From assembly GCA_963969365.1 (NCBI GenBank), contig OZ017762.1, forward strand, positions 434,001 through 498,000: a stretch of DNA of 64,000 nt. Direction: 5' to 3'. The notes beneath the pieces are model-generated. The model had not been told where the DNA came from. It saw only the letters and a program-made list of their open reading frames with translations, and did no database searches. Shown one piece after another: positions 23,201 to 35,200 of this stretch; position 1 is the first letter of the stretch; every line of letters starts with the position of its first letter. The DNA comes from Asterochloris sp. CNOR1. Taxonomy: Eukaryota; Chlorophyta; Trebouxiophyceae; Trebouxiales; Trebouxiaceae. The position numbers and the translations under genes were made by a program.

Positions 23201-26200
23201 CTTTGGCTATATCCCAAGCTGGTGTTCTGTACGGCGCTTGCATTGCTGGTGCTGGTGCTGTGCCAAGGGCATCCCTTGCAGGGCAACCCTGTAGGTCTCC
23301 CAAATCCTTAAGTTGGTGCCCTGACGTATCTGCCCTTTAGGGGATGTGCCAAAAAACGCCACAGCACCTCCCCGTGACCCGACCTTGTGCTCTGCCATCC
23401 AGGGGAAGGGCCGGGAGCTGCAGCTAGTGACGTTCAAGCCTGGGCGCCTCACTGCCTTAGGGGCTGACCACCCAAGTACGCCGGTACAGGAGGAGCAATT
23501 TGTGCTGGTCAAGCCTGACGAGCAGCTGAGTGAGGCGCTGGCCAGCGAGGTGAGTCTGTGCTCAAACAGCGCATCGTGAGTGCAATTGCATGCTGATTCT
23601 GGTCGAGCCCGGCATAAACGCCATCAAGGCGCTGGCCAGTGAGGTGAGCATCTCGGTGTGGGCCTGTTAGTGCCAAACTTGTGGCAGATCTGGTTTGGTC
23701 AGGCCTGGAATGCAGCTGAGTGAGGCAGTGGCTACTCTTCACTGTTTGTCAGAGTCAGTCAGGCACAGCGCTGAGTCAGGGGCTGGCCAGCAATTCAAAG
23801 CGCGATGCTGCCATCCGACGTCCTGCATTGTGGCAGCTGACGGACGCTCGGTGGGCCCAATCCTACCCAAGGTCAGGGCTCTTGTTGGTTGTGGCAGGCT
23901 TCTGCTGGCCATCCTCAGCAGGCTGAGTGGGGCCCATGTGAGTGGGGTGGACACTTGATGTTCATCTTGTCATGGCATCCCACTTGGACATCGATCACCT
24001 CCCCAAGTGCGGTGAAGCTCTGTGGCCAGACCGCTATGCAGTATCATGAACTGCTGCTGAGATCTCTGTGGTTCAGCCTACAGCACAGCCACTCCCTGGA
24101 CTCCGTGCAGACGGCAACAGCGTCAATAGGGCAATGCCAGTAAAGGCAGTCTTGCTTACCCTGCCTCTCTTGTTGGCAACTTGAGGCCCTTTCAGGCAGC
24201 TTTGGATGAGCGGCACTGGGCAGTGCTGAGAGGTGGTGACCTGCCCTGCAGCTGTACAGCGCTCTGGACTCAGTGCAGACCCTGGTCACAGTGAAGAGGG
24301 CAGAGCAGGCTGCCGCCAGGGAGGCACTGCGTCAAGAGGCAGAGGCAGCAGAGCGCCAGAAGGCACAGGCAGGGGCACTGCTCCAGCAGGCCCAAGCTGA
24401 GGCAGAGGCAGCTGCCCCGGCCTCGGCTGCGCATGGGGCACCCGCAGAGGCAGCGAGGGCAGGGACAGCTCACGCAGCGGCTGCAGGAGGATCTCAGGCC
24501 AGGCAGGCACGGGCAGCGCAGACCCTCAGGGCAGCAGCAGCTCAGGCTGCAACACCGCTGGCAAGCAGACAGCAGGCAGGCCACCTGGGGAGTTCCCAGC
24601 TGCCAGAGTCTGTGCTCAGCCTCCCTAAAAGCACAGGCGGCCGCTTCCAGCCAGCACAACCTGCTGCCGGTAAGCTTTGCCTTAACACCGAGCAACTCTG
24701 CCTGGCAAAGGTGCATGCAAAGACGGTGACCAACTGGCAGGGGTGTGGTTGGGCCCAGCTGTGTGTCTCTCCTGTTGGCAGACTGCACTTCAGATGCCAT
24801 CAATGTCCTGCTGTCTCCCTACGGCTTGTCCATGGGGAACAGTGCCACTCTGTGCAGGGCCTCTGGCAGGATTGGCAACGATGCTGTCCTTGCCCCTGGC
24901 GGCGCCACCTGGCCAGCAAGAACCATTGGAGCATGAAAATCGGGTGGAGAGCATGCAGCTATCAGGCAAGCAGTACCACTTGTCCCCCAAGGCAGCAAGA
25001 GCCAAGGCCTGCTGCCAATGTGTATCTCAGAGCAGCTGCAGCATCTGTGCTTGCCTCTGCATCTGACAGCAGAGGCCCGCTATCATGTGTTGGCCTGCGG
25101 CATCCACCTGAGGTGTGGTGCTCTGCCCATGCATCTCTCCCACAGAGCCAGTGCACCACCAAGGGGAGCTGTAAGTCCGCTGCATCAATAAGTCAATCGT
25201 GTCTGACCTTTCTGTGCAGCTGGCTGTGCACAGGCTGTGATGCCAGCGGGTCCAGGGAGACAGCCCCCTGTGCACAGCAGAGCTGGGCTCGCTGTCAAAC
25301 AATGCGCTAGATCATCATGCAGTGACTCTGGGTGCTGCCTGCAGCGCCTGGGGCAAGCGCGCCTGGGGGCAGTGACCCAGGAGCAACAGGCGCAGGGGAC
25401 ATCGAGCCGGAGCAGAGGCGGGGCCCAGGGCGCCCGCGCAAGCACAAGGCCAACGGCGAAAGGGCACCCCGGGGGACCATTCGGCGCGAACGGCGCTCTG
25501 CAGCCGCCATGGCAGCTGCGCGTGAAGCCAGCGCAGACATCAACGCCAATGCTACCACCAAGTCCACGGTGCAGCTGCACGCCAATGGGTTCATCCACTC
25601 CCGCATGACGCGCGCAAGGCTGATGCACACCCTCATCTGCCGCCTCGTGGGTGAGTGCTGTGTCCAATGCATCACCTCACAAGCGGTGTCATGGCTCACC
25701 CAAAGGGCCTGCGGTGCGTCGCCTCACAAGCAGTGTCATCTGTCTCTGGGTGAGGACCTGTTGCAGAACAAAGGTGCCCAGCCAATGCCTGCCGAAATGC
25801 AAGGTATGCTGGCTTTTGGCAGAGGAAGCTGTGGTGGTCCTGCGTGATAGGCTTTGTGTCGGCTGAAAGCAGCTGCGTCAGCCCTCATCGGCTCAGCACT
25901 GGCCCTATCATGTGACTGCCTCTTGGTGCACCTGTAGTTGCCTGGCAGAGCGCCATGAGCAGGCCATCAGGGTGCAGCTGCTGCTCAGGTTCCGCAGTCC
26001 TGCCTGTGAGGCGGTGGGGGCCATGCTACTGAGGGTTGCATGCCTTCTGGTGGGAGGATGTGATCTGGAAGCTGAGTTGGATGCTCCACCATATCTCCTG
26101 GCTTCAGGAGATGGTGGCTGTGCTCCAGCTGCACGACAACTGTATCCCCTCAGCTTGGTGCTCTGATCTGGCAACCCCCCCCCCCGGTGCAGGGCATTGA

Positions 26201-29200
26201 CTTGCACCCCTGCCTGCTGGGTGCAGCCTGAATGCGAGCCCGAATCCTCACATTCGTGTTTCCATCCAGGCATTCCCTTCCGACTGCAGGGTACGGGGCC
26301 TATGGTCCAGCTGGACGCGATGAGCCATTTGAGGGCAGACTGCTGCTGCTGGAGGGCCGAGAACAGCAGCAGCAGAGTCCTTTTGGGAACCAGGGGCCAC
26401 AGCAGCAGCAAGGTGGACAGCTGCAGGGTACCAAGGAGGAGCAGGAGGAGGCCACCTTGGGCCAGCAGAGGGATGGGCCGGAGGGGGACGCCGGCGACCA
26501 TCCCATGCCACAGGCTGCTGAGGGACCAGGTCTTGAGGCACCAGCAGCCTCTCAGCTGCTAGCCACAGAGGGGTCAGCCTCTGGGCAGAATGCTGAGCAG
26601 GGTGCCTTCGGAGACCACACCATGCCCTCGGCCACAGAGCGGCCAGGCTCTGGGCATGGTGTCCCTGGTGACCACATCGTGCTGCCATGCACTGAGGAGC
26701 CAGCCTCTGAGGCGCTGAGAGCGTGTCAGCGGGGAGTGCCAGCGGTGCCAGGGTTTGCCGATCCGGGGGCACCCCAGCTGCCGGCCAGAGAGGGACCCAG
26801 TCCTGAGGGCGCATCAGCCCCTGTAGCTGCCCACTCGCAGGCTTCGCCAAAAGCAGCGGACACAAGCGCCCCCGGCAGCCAGCAGCAAGACCAGGCAATG
26901 GGCGGCATGCCTGCACAGCAGCCGCAGCGGCCGCATCCAGCCCAGCAGGGCCAGGATGAGGGCAGCACGCCAGGCCCCGAGGCCTGCTCCCCATTCCCGG
27001 CCATCCCCTGCACTGGGCCCAGTGTGCACACGCGCATCTACTTACCCCCCTCTGTGGAGTCCCCAGAGGGGGAGGAGCGTGACGCTGGGGAGACCATGGA
27101 CCAGGACCTGCGCGACCACGGGCTGGTGCTGTTCACAGCCGAGGAGCTGTGGAGGTCACTGACGGTGGAGCAGATGCTGCAGACTGTGGGGTGCTGCCGG
27201 GAGATCCCCAATCTGGGGGACCTTCTGGAGACTAGGCTGGGTGAGCCCTGCCTGCTGGCACATTCAATCCTTCCTGTTGGCACGATTGTAGGTGGGTCGG
27301 GGTGAAGCACCCTCTCTGGTCAAGCTGCTTCATGAGCACTGCCTGCACCGCCTGCCGCACAGGGTGCTGATTGAGTGGCTGCCGAAAGAAAGTCATCCAG
27401 GGCTCCTGGACACCAGCTGGGTGAGTCAAGCTTCACCATTGCAGGACGGCGTGCTCTGCTTGGCGTGCGTGATGTGTCAAGCGAGAGAACCTGCACACAG
27501 GCACTGTATGGCTGCTTGGACCCTGCTGTCATGCCTTTGCTGCAACAGCACAGATGCCTGTCCATGCTTGTGCTTGTCCTGCCAGGGCGTCTCCTGGTAT
27601 CTGCTCTGCAGAGACGATGCCCTGGAAGCAGCAGACCTCCTGGCAAAGCTTACCAGGGCAGAAGGTCCAGATTGTTTGCGTGACTGTTTTACAGATGACA
27701 TAATCTGCTGGGGACACCTCAATCAAGCAGCAGCACATGTTCTGGCTGGACCCCTGATGTACCCAATCTTTCGCGCTTGGTGATTTGCTGCACCTCACCC
27801 TGCAGGGGACATCCCGCAGAAGCAGCAGCGGTCCTGGCTGGACGCCTCCTGGCACAAGCGGTGGCTGACCGTGATGGACGTGCTGTACAGCCTGGGGCTG
27901 GTCAGCCCCATTGTGCAGCTGCCTGAGAGGGACATGAAGGATGCTGACCCCCGCAGGGCTGTCAGGTAGGCATGCAGCTGAATGGTCTCCTGTCATACAG
28001 CAGGCCCAATGTGGGAGCGCTGAGGCCACACATACGGCTCACCCCTCAGTTTGCCATTCTCAAGGTTGCCTGGGCAGTTCAGCTTGGGACACACATGCCC
28101 TGTGCCGGTGCTTCGCAATGCTGTCTGATGCCTGCAGCTCTTGCATGTTGAGGCAGAGTCCCAACATGGCTTGCCCTGCTTCAAAGGCTCCCTATCCCCA
28201 GCAAGTTCGCCGTCTATGGCCCCATCCCTCCCACCTGCTCACTGAGACAGACCACCTTTCTGCCCCGCAGGTATGCCTTTACCCCCTACGGCCACATCCA
28301 GCAGCTCACTCAGGCAGAGACCACGGTAGATGCTGAGGCCAGCCAGCATGCTCGCACCGATGCACCTGCAGCCTCAGCAGACTCCCCACAGGAGGCTGCC
28401 GGGGGTGCAGCTACTGCTGCCAGCCCGCAGCCCATGGAGGTGGAGGCTGCCCCAGAGGGTGGGGCGCGGGAGAAGTTTGTGTACAACTTTGAGGAGCCGT
28501 ATGGCATGGCGTCCTTCTGGGACGACCTGCACGACCAAGTGAGGGAGCATCTGAGGTGAGTGCCTGTGAATGATGGGTGGTGTGTCGGCTTGCGGCCATG
28601 CAGGGCTTCAGGCTGTGAGTGGTTCTAGCCATGCAGAGGGTGATGCACAGACTGTCATATGCGCTGTGCTGCCTGCATGAGCTGGTGAGCGCTGGTCTCG
28701 GTGGTCATGTTGTCTCCAGGATGCCCTGCAACATCCAAACACGGAGCACCTGTGGGTTGTCACAGCTCTGCCATTTATGCTGACGGCCTGTGCAGTGCAT
28801 GGCCTGTACAGTGCACAGCCTGTACGGTCGTGTTGACCAATATAGGCTGATGCAAGGTTGGTGGGCTGCTTGTGGGTGCATCAAGTCTTAGCCTCACAGC
28901 ATGCTGCTGTTAGAGCAACAGCGCTCATTGTTGGCCTCTGGCATGCTGCTGCTGTTTGCTTTCGTCCTGGCCTGCAGTCAGCAAGTCTTGCAGGCGGGCT
29001 TACTGAAGCCCAGCCGACTGCCCCTCGCCGACTGAACAGATCACCTGGACCCTCCACTGAGTGGCTGCTTGGGGGCTCTCTGCCTGCAGGAACCACCCCA
29101 GAGCAAAGAAGGCTGACTGGTTTCCAGCCAGCTCCTGCCCTGGGCTGCTGGACAAGGGCGCCTGGGCTTCCACCAAGCTGATGACAATGCGCCAGCGCTG

Positions 29201-32200
29201 GGCTGCAGAGGCTGCCTTGGACAAGGCTGGCAGCGATGCCAACTGGGCTGACTGCCGCAAAATTGCCTTGGAGCTGGGCATCCCATACGATCAGGTGGGC
29301 ACAGCAGGCACGTTGTGGTGCTGCCTACGTTGATGTGCCTGTTGTTTAAGGCCACCTGCTGCCGCACATCCAGGTGGGCACATATGCAACATGTGGTGCG
29401 GCCTGAGAGTGGAGCGCAGACATTTCAGGTTACCTGTCGTAGCCCACCAGGTGGGCCCCAGGCCGCCTTGTAGGTTGAGCCCTTATGCGTGAAGCTACCG
29501 TGTGCCGGTCCTGCAGCAGATCAGAGAGGACCCTTATAGTGCTGCCTGAGACTGGCATACACAACATCATCTTAGCCTGCTCCTGGATCCATCAGAGTCC
29601 AGGGCAGCTTCTGGTATGTGGCCAATATTTAGAGCCAATGTGACCATGGGACAAGGGTGGGGCAGCCAAACCCCCTTCCATTGCGGCTGTCAATGAGGAG
29701 GCAGCCTTCACAAGCCTTATGACGTAGCATCATGCTTCTAGCTTTGCCGCATGGACTTCATGGGCACTGCTTCATGGGCACCGCTTCACATTTGCTGTCA
29801 AGTCTTGCAGATCAGTAAGTGCACAGGAAGGGCAAATCTCAACAGTAAGTTGATTGATTGGACAATCCTTTCATGTCTGCCTGTTGGTGATAAGCCCCTG
29901 TGACCTACACAAGTCCCAGCCAAACAGGGTGAGCATGCTGTGGCAGCCAACATGTAAGCAGTCATACACTAAGCCATGCTGATTGTCTGCAGGTGGTCAC
30001 CTGCATCAACTTGCACATGTGAGGCGGCATACAGATGTTGCCCGACTTGATTGTACCACAGTGGCAAGGCCTGAATGCATCTGAGCTTGCCAAGCGGCAT
30101 GAGGTGTGCAGACACTGCCCTTGCTGCCTGCAGGTGACCAACCTCAACAACTCGCGAATCCAGAAGCTGCGCAGGGTGGGCAAGATCGATGAGACCCAGC
30201 GCAAGAAGCGGCGCCACATCTTTCATGTGGCGGACCTGCCTCCTGGGCAGCGCGAGGTTTACATGCAGGGCCAGCTGGAGAAACGCATCGCCTACTTCAT
30301 GGGGCAAGGTGAGGCTGGCAGGCTTGATGCAACGCAGAGGCACCTGCAAATACAGTCTGCTTACCTCATTGAGCCTTGTAGCTTGTGTTGTCAGAGCTGG
30401 AGAAGGGGTGCAGAGGAGTCGGTGTTGAGAGTTTGACTGAGGGCTGCATGATCACCCCTCTTTGTCTGCATGTGTTTCGTGTGTCCCAGACAAAGGTTCA
30501 GGAGCAGGCTGCAGGCCGCGATGCAATGCCACAGTGCTCAAGCACTGCGCATGGAAAGCTGCAAGGAGCAAGTGGCCGCTCTGTCTCTGTGCCTGCAAGC
30601 CTCTCTTGCACAAATCTCATCTGTGTGCCAGACAAAAGACTTTTCAGCATCTGGCTGCTGGAGTGGGCCTCAATTGAGCTCAGTGATGACCTGAGACTAG
30701 CTATGGGCCAGGCAGGACACGAGAGCAAACACTTGTAAAGGCGGCCGGAGATATGGTTTCAGTCTGCTTGGTGCTTGTCCTTGCAAGCACAATGCAGGTA
30801 TCAGCCTCTGGCGGAGGAGATCAACTCAGCATGCTGACCAGATGCGTTTGAACGACCCTGTGCCGGCAGGCAAGGCAGCTGCCAGGGCTGGCACTGATTT
30901 TGGGGTCTACCTCCTATAATTGAGGCTGCCTCATGTACTACAGGCAAGACACGCGAGCAGGCAGCTGATCGGGTGGCTGAGCTGGACCGCCAGCGTGCAC
31001 GCAAAAAGGAGCTGGAGGCTGGCGCTCCCAAAAAGCGAGACCGCAAGCCCAAGGCTTTTTATGACGACCGCAAGGCGGTAGGTTGCCTTCATGACAAGAG
31101 CTAGGAGAGGCGTCTGTTTGGGCAGAGGTGGCTGTAAGGGTGATGCAGGCTTGGCTGACAGGACGCCCAAGCAGTGAGCTGGCGTGGCTGCATAATCAGC
31201 AGGAGCTGGTCCCCTGGCAGCTCCTGCTGGGGAAGGATCTGTGGAGGGAGCAGGGGAGTGCAGGATGCGCTGCTGCTGCCAGCAAATTGGCCAGTGGCAC
31301 CATTCAGCTGACTACACCTCAGAGCATGCTCTAACATTGCAGCTGCTTGCTGCTCTGACATACGAAGCCTATCAACCTGAGGTGGCGCCTCGAACATCTA
31401 GGGGGATCATCTCAGCCAATGGCTGCTTGAGTGCTGCCGCTGCACTGCGATTGTGTAGACCTTACTCTGGGTCTGTGTATGGCCTGCAGAAGATTGCCAG
31501 AGGCGAGCTTGCCCCTCTGGGGCTTCGCCAGCCCAGGCCGAAGGACAGGCAGACGCCCGACGAGACAGGGCTGGGCTTTGGGCAGAGGAAGAGGTGGGTG
31601 TGCACTGCCCAGGTGCTCTGCTTGCCCCTTGCCCTCCTTGCACCAGGGTATGCCTGCCAAGCGCTGCTCTCGCAGCAGCAAGCACGTCACCCACAATATG
31701 ATTCCCTCCTGGCCTGTGCAGTTGCACCCGGGCATTAACAGGCGCCACAGAGCACCCAACAAGGCTCGGCTCCTGGCATGCTGCCTCCTAGCAGCCTGAG
31801 CAGATTTGTGAACTGCAGGGGCCCATTCAACCCTGACTGATAGATGCAGCCGATCGCAGGTACACTGCCAAGTATGTCGAGCAGCTGAAGAGGCAGAGGG
31901 GGGAGGCAGGGCGTACCACCGGGGACGATGACACAGGCAGGCACCTGCCTGTTCAATGTCTGCGCTGCTGACACATGAACAGCAGTCCAGCCCCTGCAGG
32001 TGTCCCACCGTGTGCCCATTGCTCTCCCTGCCTGCTGCTGTGCTGGCAGTACAGGGGGTGCAAGCAGATGTGCACTTCTCTGCACTGAGCATGCAGATGT
32101 GATTCTGTATTCTGTACGCAAGCAAGCACACACAGGACAGCAAGACCTGGCTGGCTTGCCCAGGCCTGCAGTGGGTTGAGGTGGATTGCACTATTGCTGG

Positions 32201-35200
32201 TGTACAATTCTCTTTTGCAGGGCCGCCTGGTTGACAAAGCTCCTGTGCCTGCGTGCATCAATTGTTCAGGGATGGTCTGAGCAGCCCATGCATTCTGCAG
32301 TTGCACACCAAGGGGTTCTTTTGCGCCTGCCCTGGCTCTGCTGGGTATCGAGTTTAAGCTGAGCTGAACGCAGCTTGTGCATCCGCAGATGAGGATGAGC
32401 ACGACGCCAAGAGGCGCAAGCTGTACCGGTCGTCCACTGCTCTGCATCGCTCTGGGGAGAAGACAATGGGCAAGAAGGGAGGGGACCTGTCTCCAGAGGA
32501 GGAGGAGCTCTGCCTGAGGGCTTATGCCAGGTGACAGCCAGTTTGTCATGCTAACTGTGGCTGCAACAGCTGCATCTGAGGCCCCCCATCAGTTGATCTG
32601 CAGACCTCAAGAGCAAAGCATGCCTAGTGCAGCTGGGCTGAGACAACGTTGGTTGCAAGAGGGCTGGATGAAATGCTGCAGACAGCTGCTGATGCTGTGC
32701 AAGCCACGTTTTGCTCATGAGTCAGGGAATCGCGACTCTGCTGCAGCACAGTTTTGCAGTTGCTATGCATGCATGTCATGGCCAGGCCTGATGCTGGCAG
32801 GAGGCGCTGCCACGCCAAGCAGACTACCTGGTCATGTGAGGGTGCGCCCAGCTGCAAGGGCAGACATTTAAATGAATGATCGCCGGGCTGTGATGCTGAT
32901 CAGCACCAATGGTGGCACTTGGCTGCAGCCCCAGTTGCCTGTCATGACATCTGGCTCACAGCCATAGACCTCCCCGCCTACAGGGTGTGCTCTCATCAAA
33001 CTGCAACCTGGTGTGCAGCTGTCTGGACGAGGCAGGACTGTGTCCTCCAGCTGGTGCAAAACAGATATTTGCTGCCTGCAGGTGGCTTGCCCGGCGCCAT
33101 GCAGATGCCCTCCTCTTGGGGGTTTCTGTTGCCTGCGCAGTGCAGAGCTGTCCACATCCTCCAGCTTGCACTGCGCGCTTGACATGTCACTGGCATCTGT
33201 TCTGTACCACACGCTTGACTTGTTATTGCCTGCAGGTGGCGCTCGCATCGTCACGCAGACTTCCTCGTCATGTGGGGCCGCTTCCAGCTGCCAGCCACCA
33301 AGCGGGTGGTGGACCGCCACATCACAAAGCTGCAGCAGGACGACAGCACGGCTGACCTGTTCAAGCAGCTGCAGGAGATCTGCGTGGAGATGTATCAGAG
33401 GCAGGCCGACCGCAAGGAGGCCCGCCGCAGGTGGGCGCCTGTGGTCAGTGCAGCTCTGCATCAACAGACATTGGCAGCATGACATGCTGGATCACCTCAT
33501 CAGCAATGTGTGCCTGCTGCCTGCTGGCCTGCCACATGAAGTGCAGGGCCGGCCCAGGTGGATGAGCATTGCAAGTCAACGCAGCTTCAGGACCTCATGA
33601 TGCAGTCACCTGCGGCAGCTCACACGGATGTACATCTTTGATGTTTGTCACTGAGCACTCGGCTTCCAGCTTCTCTACTGCTGCAGGGAGAAGGAGCAGA
33701 AGGAGACTGGCAATGCGCTCACAGGCAAGAGACTGCTCAGTGCCTCTCAAGCTCTCATGCATCCCTGCCGTCATTGCCGGGCTGCGGGCCTGTGCAACCC
33801 TTGACAGCCTTCCCTGCAGACCCCGACATCTGCTGAACATCTGCTGAACGTAGCTGCTGCTTTCAAAGAAAGCTGCTCGCGCCGCTTCAATCAGCCTTAG
33901 CTGCAACATCTCAGAAACCGACTCTGTGCCAGCCCCGCCACACACTGGAACCTGTGTGAGACAGTGAGGGGCATGCCAGCTTCCATGTGCATCTTCCTCA
34001 GCCCACCAAGATCCCTGCCCTTGCTGAATCGCTGTGGGTCCTGCCATGCAGCGGGGGCAGCCCCTGACAGCAAGGAGCGCGCCACTCCTCGGCAGGTGGG
34101 GGAGCCGCAGAGGGATGTGCAGGCCATGATGGACCACATCGTCCTGGGCTCAGCCACGACACCCCAGGAGGCACGCCCGGCTGCGCCTGGCAGGCTGGGC
34201 GGCCTGACGCACCCTGTTGCAGGGGCCAGTGGGCTGGCCAGCTTGGCGCTGGCAGAGCACCCTGCTGCCGAAGCCGCGGCTGCAACTGCACAGGCGGCGT
34301 TTGCAAAGCCATGTGAGCTCACTGTGTCTGAAGGCTGTCACAGCAGTCTGACTGAGCAGGTGCAGGTGCATGCGTTGGCTTGCAAGTGCAGACACAGCCA
34401 GCCTTCATTTACAAGTCACAGCATGCCTATGTTGTGTCTTGCCCTGCAGACGGCCTGCCTCGCACTCGCTTGACGGCTGACTGCTGTGCAGCAGAAGCTT
34501 GTAGACGCCTGAGAGGTGGCCTGACTTGAGTGGCGCAGACTCGGATGTCAGCTTGCTTTGGCTGTGGCCCAGCCCTTCAAAACGCACATACGCTGAGCGC
34601 AGCACTGTGTGTACATTTTGGAAAGCGTGCTTCCCCTTAGCATGGCTTTGCTGTTTTTGTGTGCCTGCCCAGCACACGCACCAGCTACATCCAGCCAGGA
34701 CGGCGCGCACTACCTTTGCACATACGACTGAGTGGAGGCTGCTCTGTGCCTGCAGCCCCGGCCTGCAACAAATGGCTCGCCCTCAGGACCTCGCTCGTCA
34801 TCTTCACGCCTGACTGATTGCTTGCTGTGTGCCTGCAGCCCAGCCTCCCGACAGGCGCACCCAGCTGAACCCCGCAGACCCCATCTGGGAGGCGGAGACC
34901 GACTCAGACCGCGCCCTTCTGGAGCGCTGCGAAGCCAAGATAAAGGAGGTGGTGCAGGCCTCCCCCAACCGAATTCGCCAGGAGGGCGCCCCCACGCAGA
35001 AGCGCCGCAAGCGCCTGCCGCGCCTTCCGGCCAGGGTGCAGGACGAGGTGGGTCTTGCTTTCCTTCTCTCCCTGCATGGTGGCAGCTGCCCCCACTTGTG
35101 AGTGACGGAGAGGCGCCTGCATGTGGGGTGACCATCAGACGTCAAAGCTCTGACTGCAATCTGTGCACGCCTGGCACAGCCGTGGCCAATGTATAGGATG

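Noticed and set aside
26248-26994. Long minus-strand open frame of about 250 codons
   Set aside because: It is the antisense shadow of the GC-rich low-complexity GTF3C1 exon; no domain.
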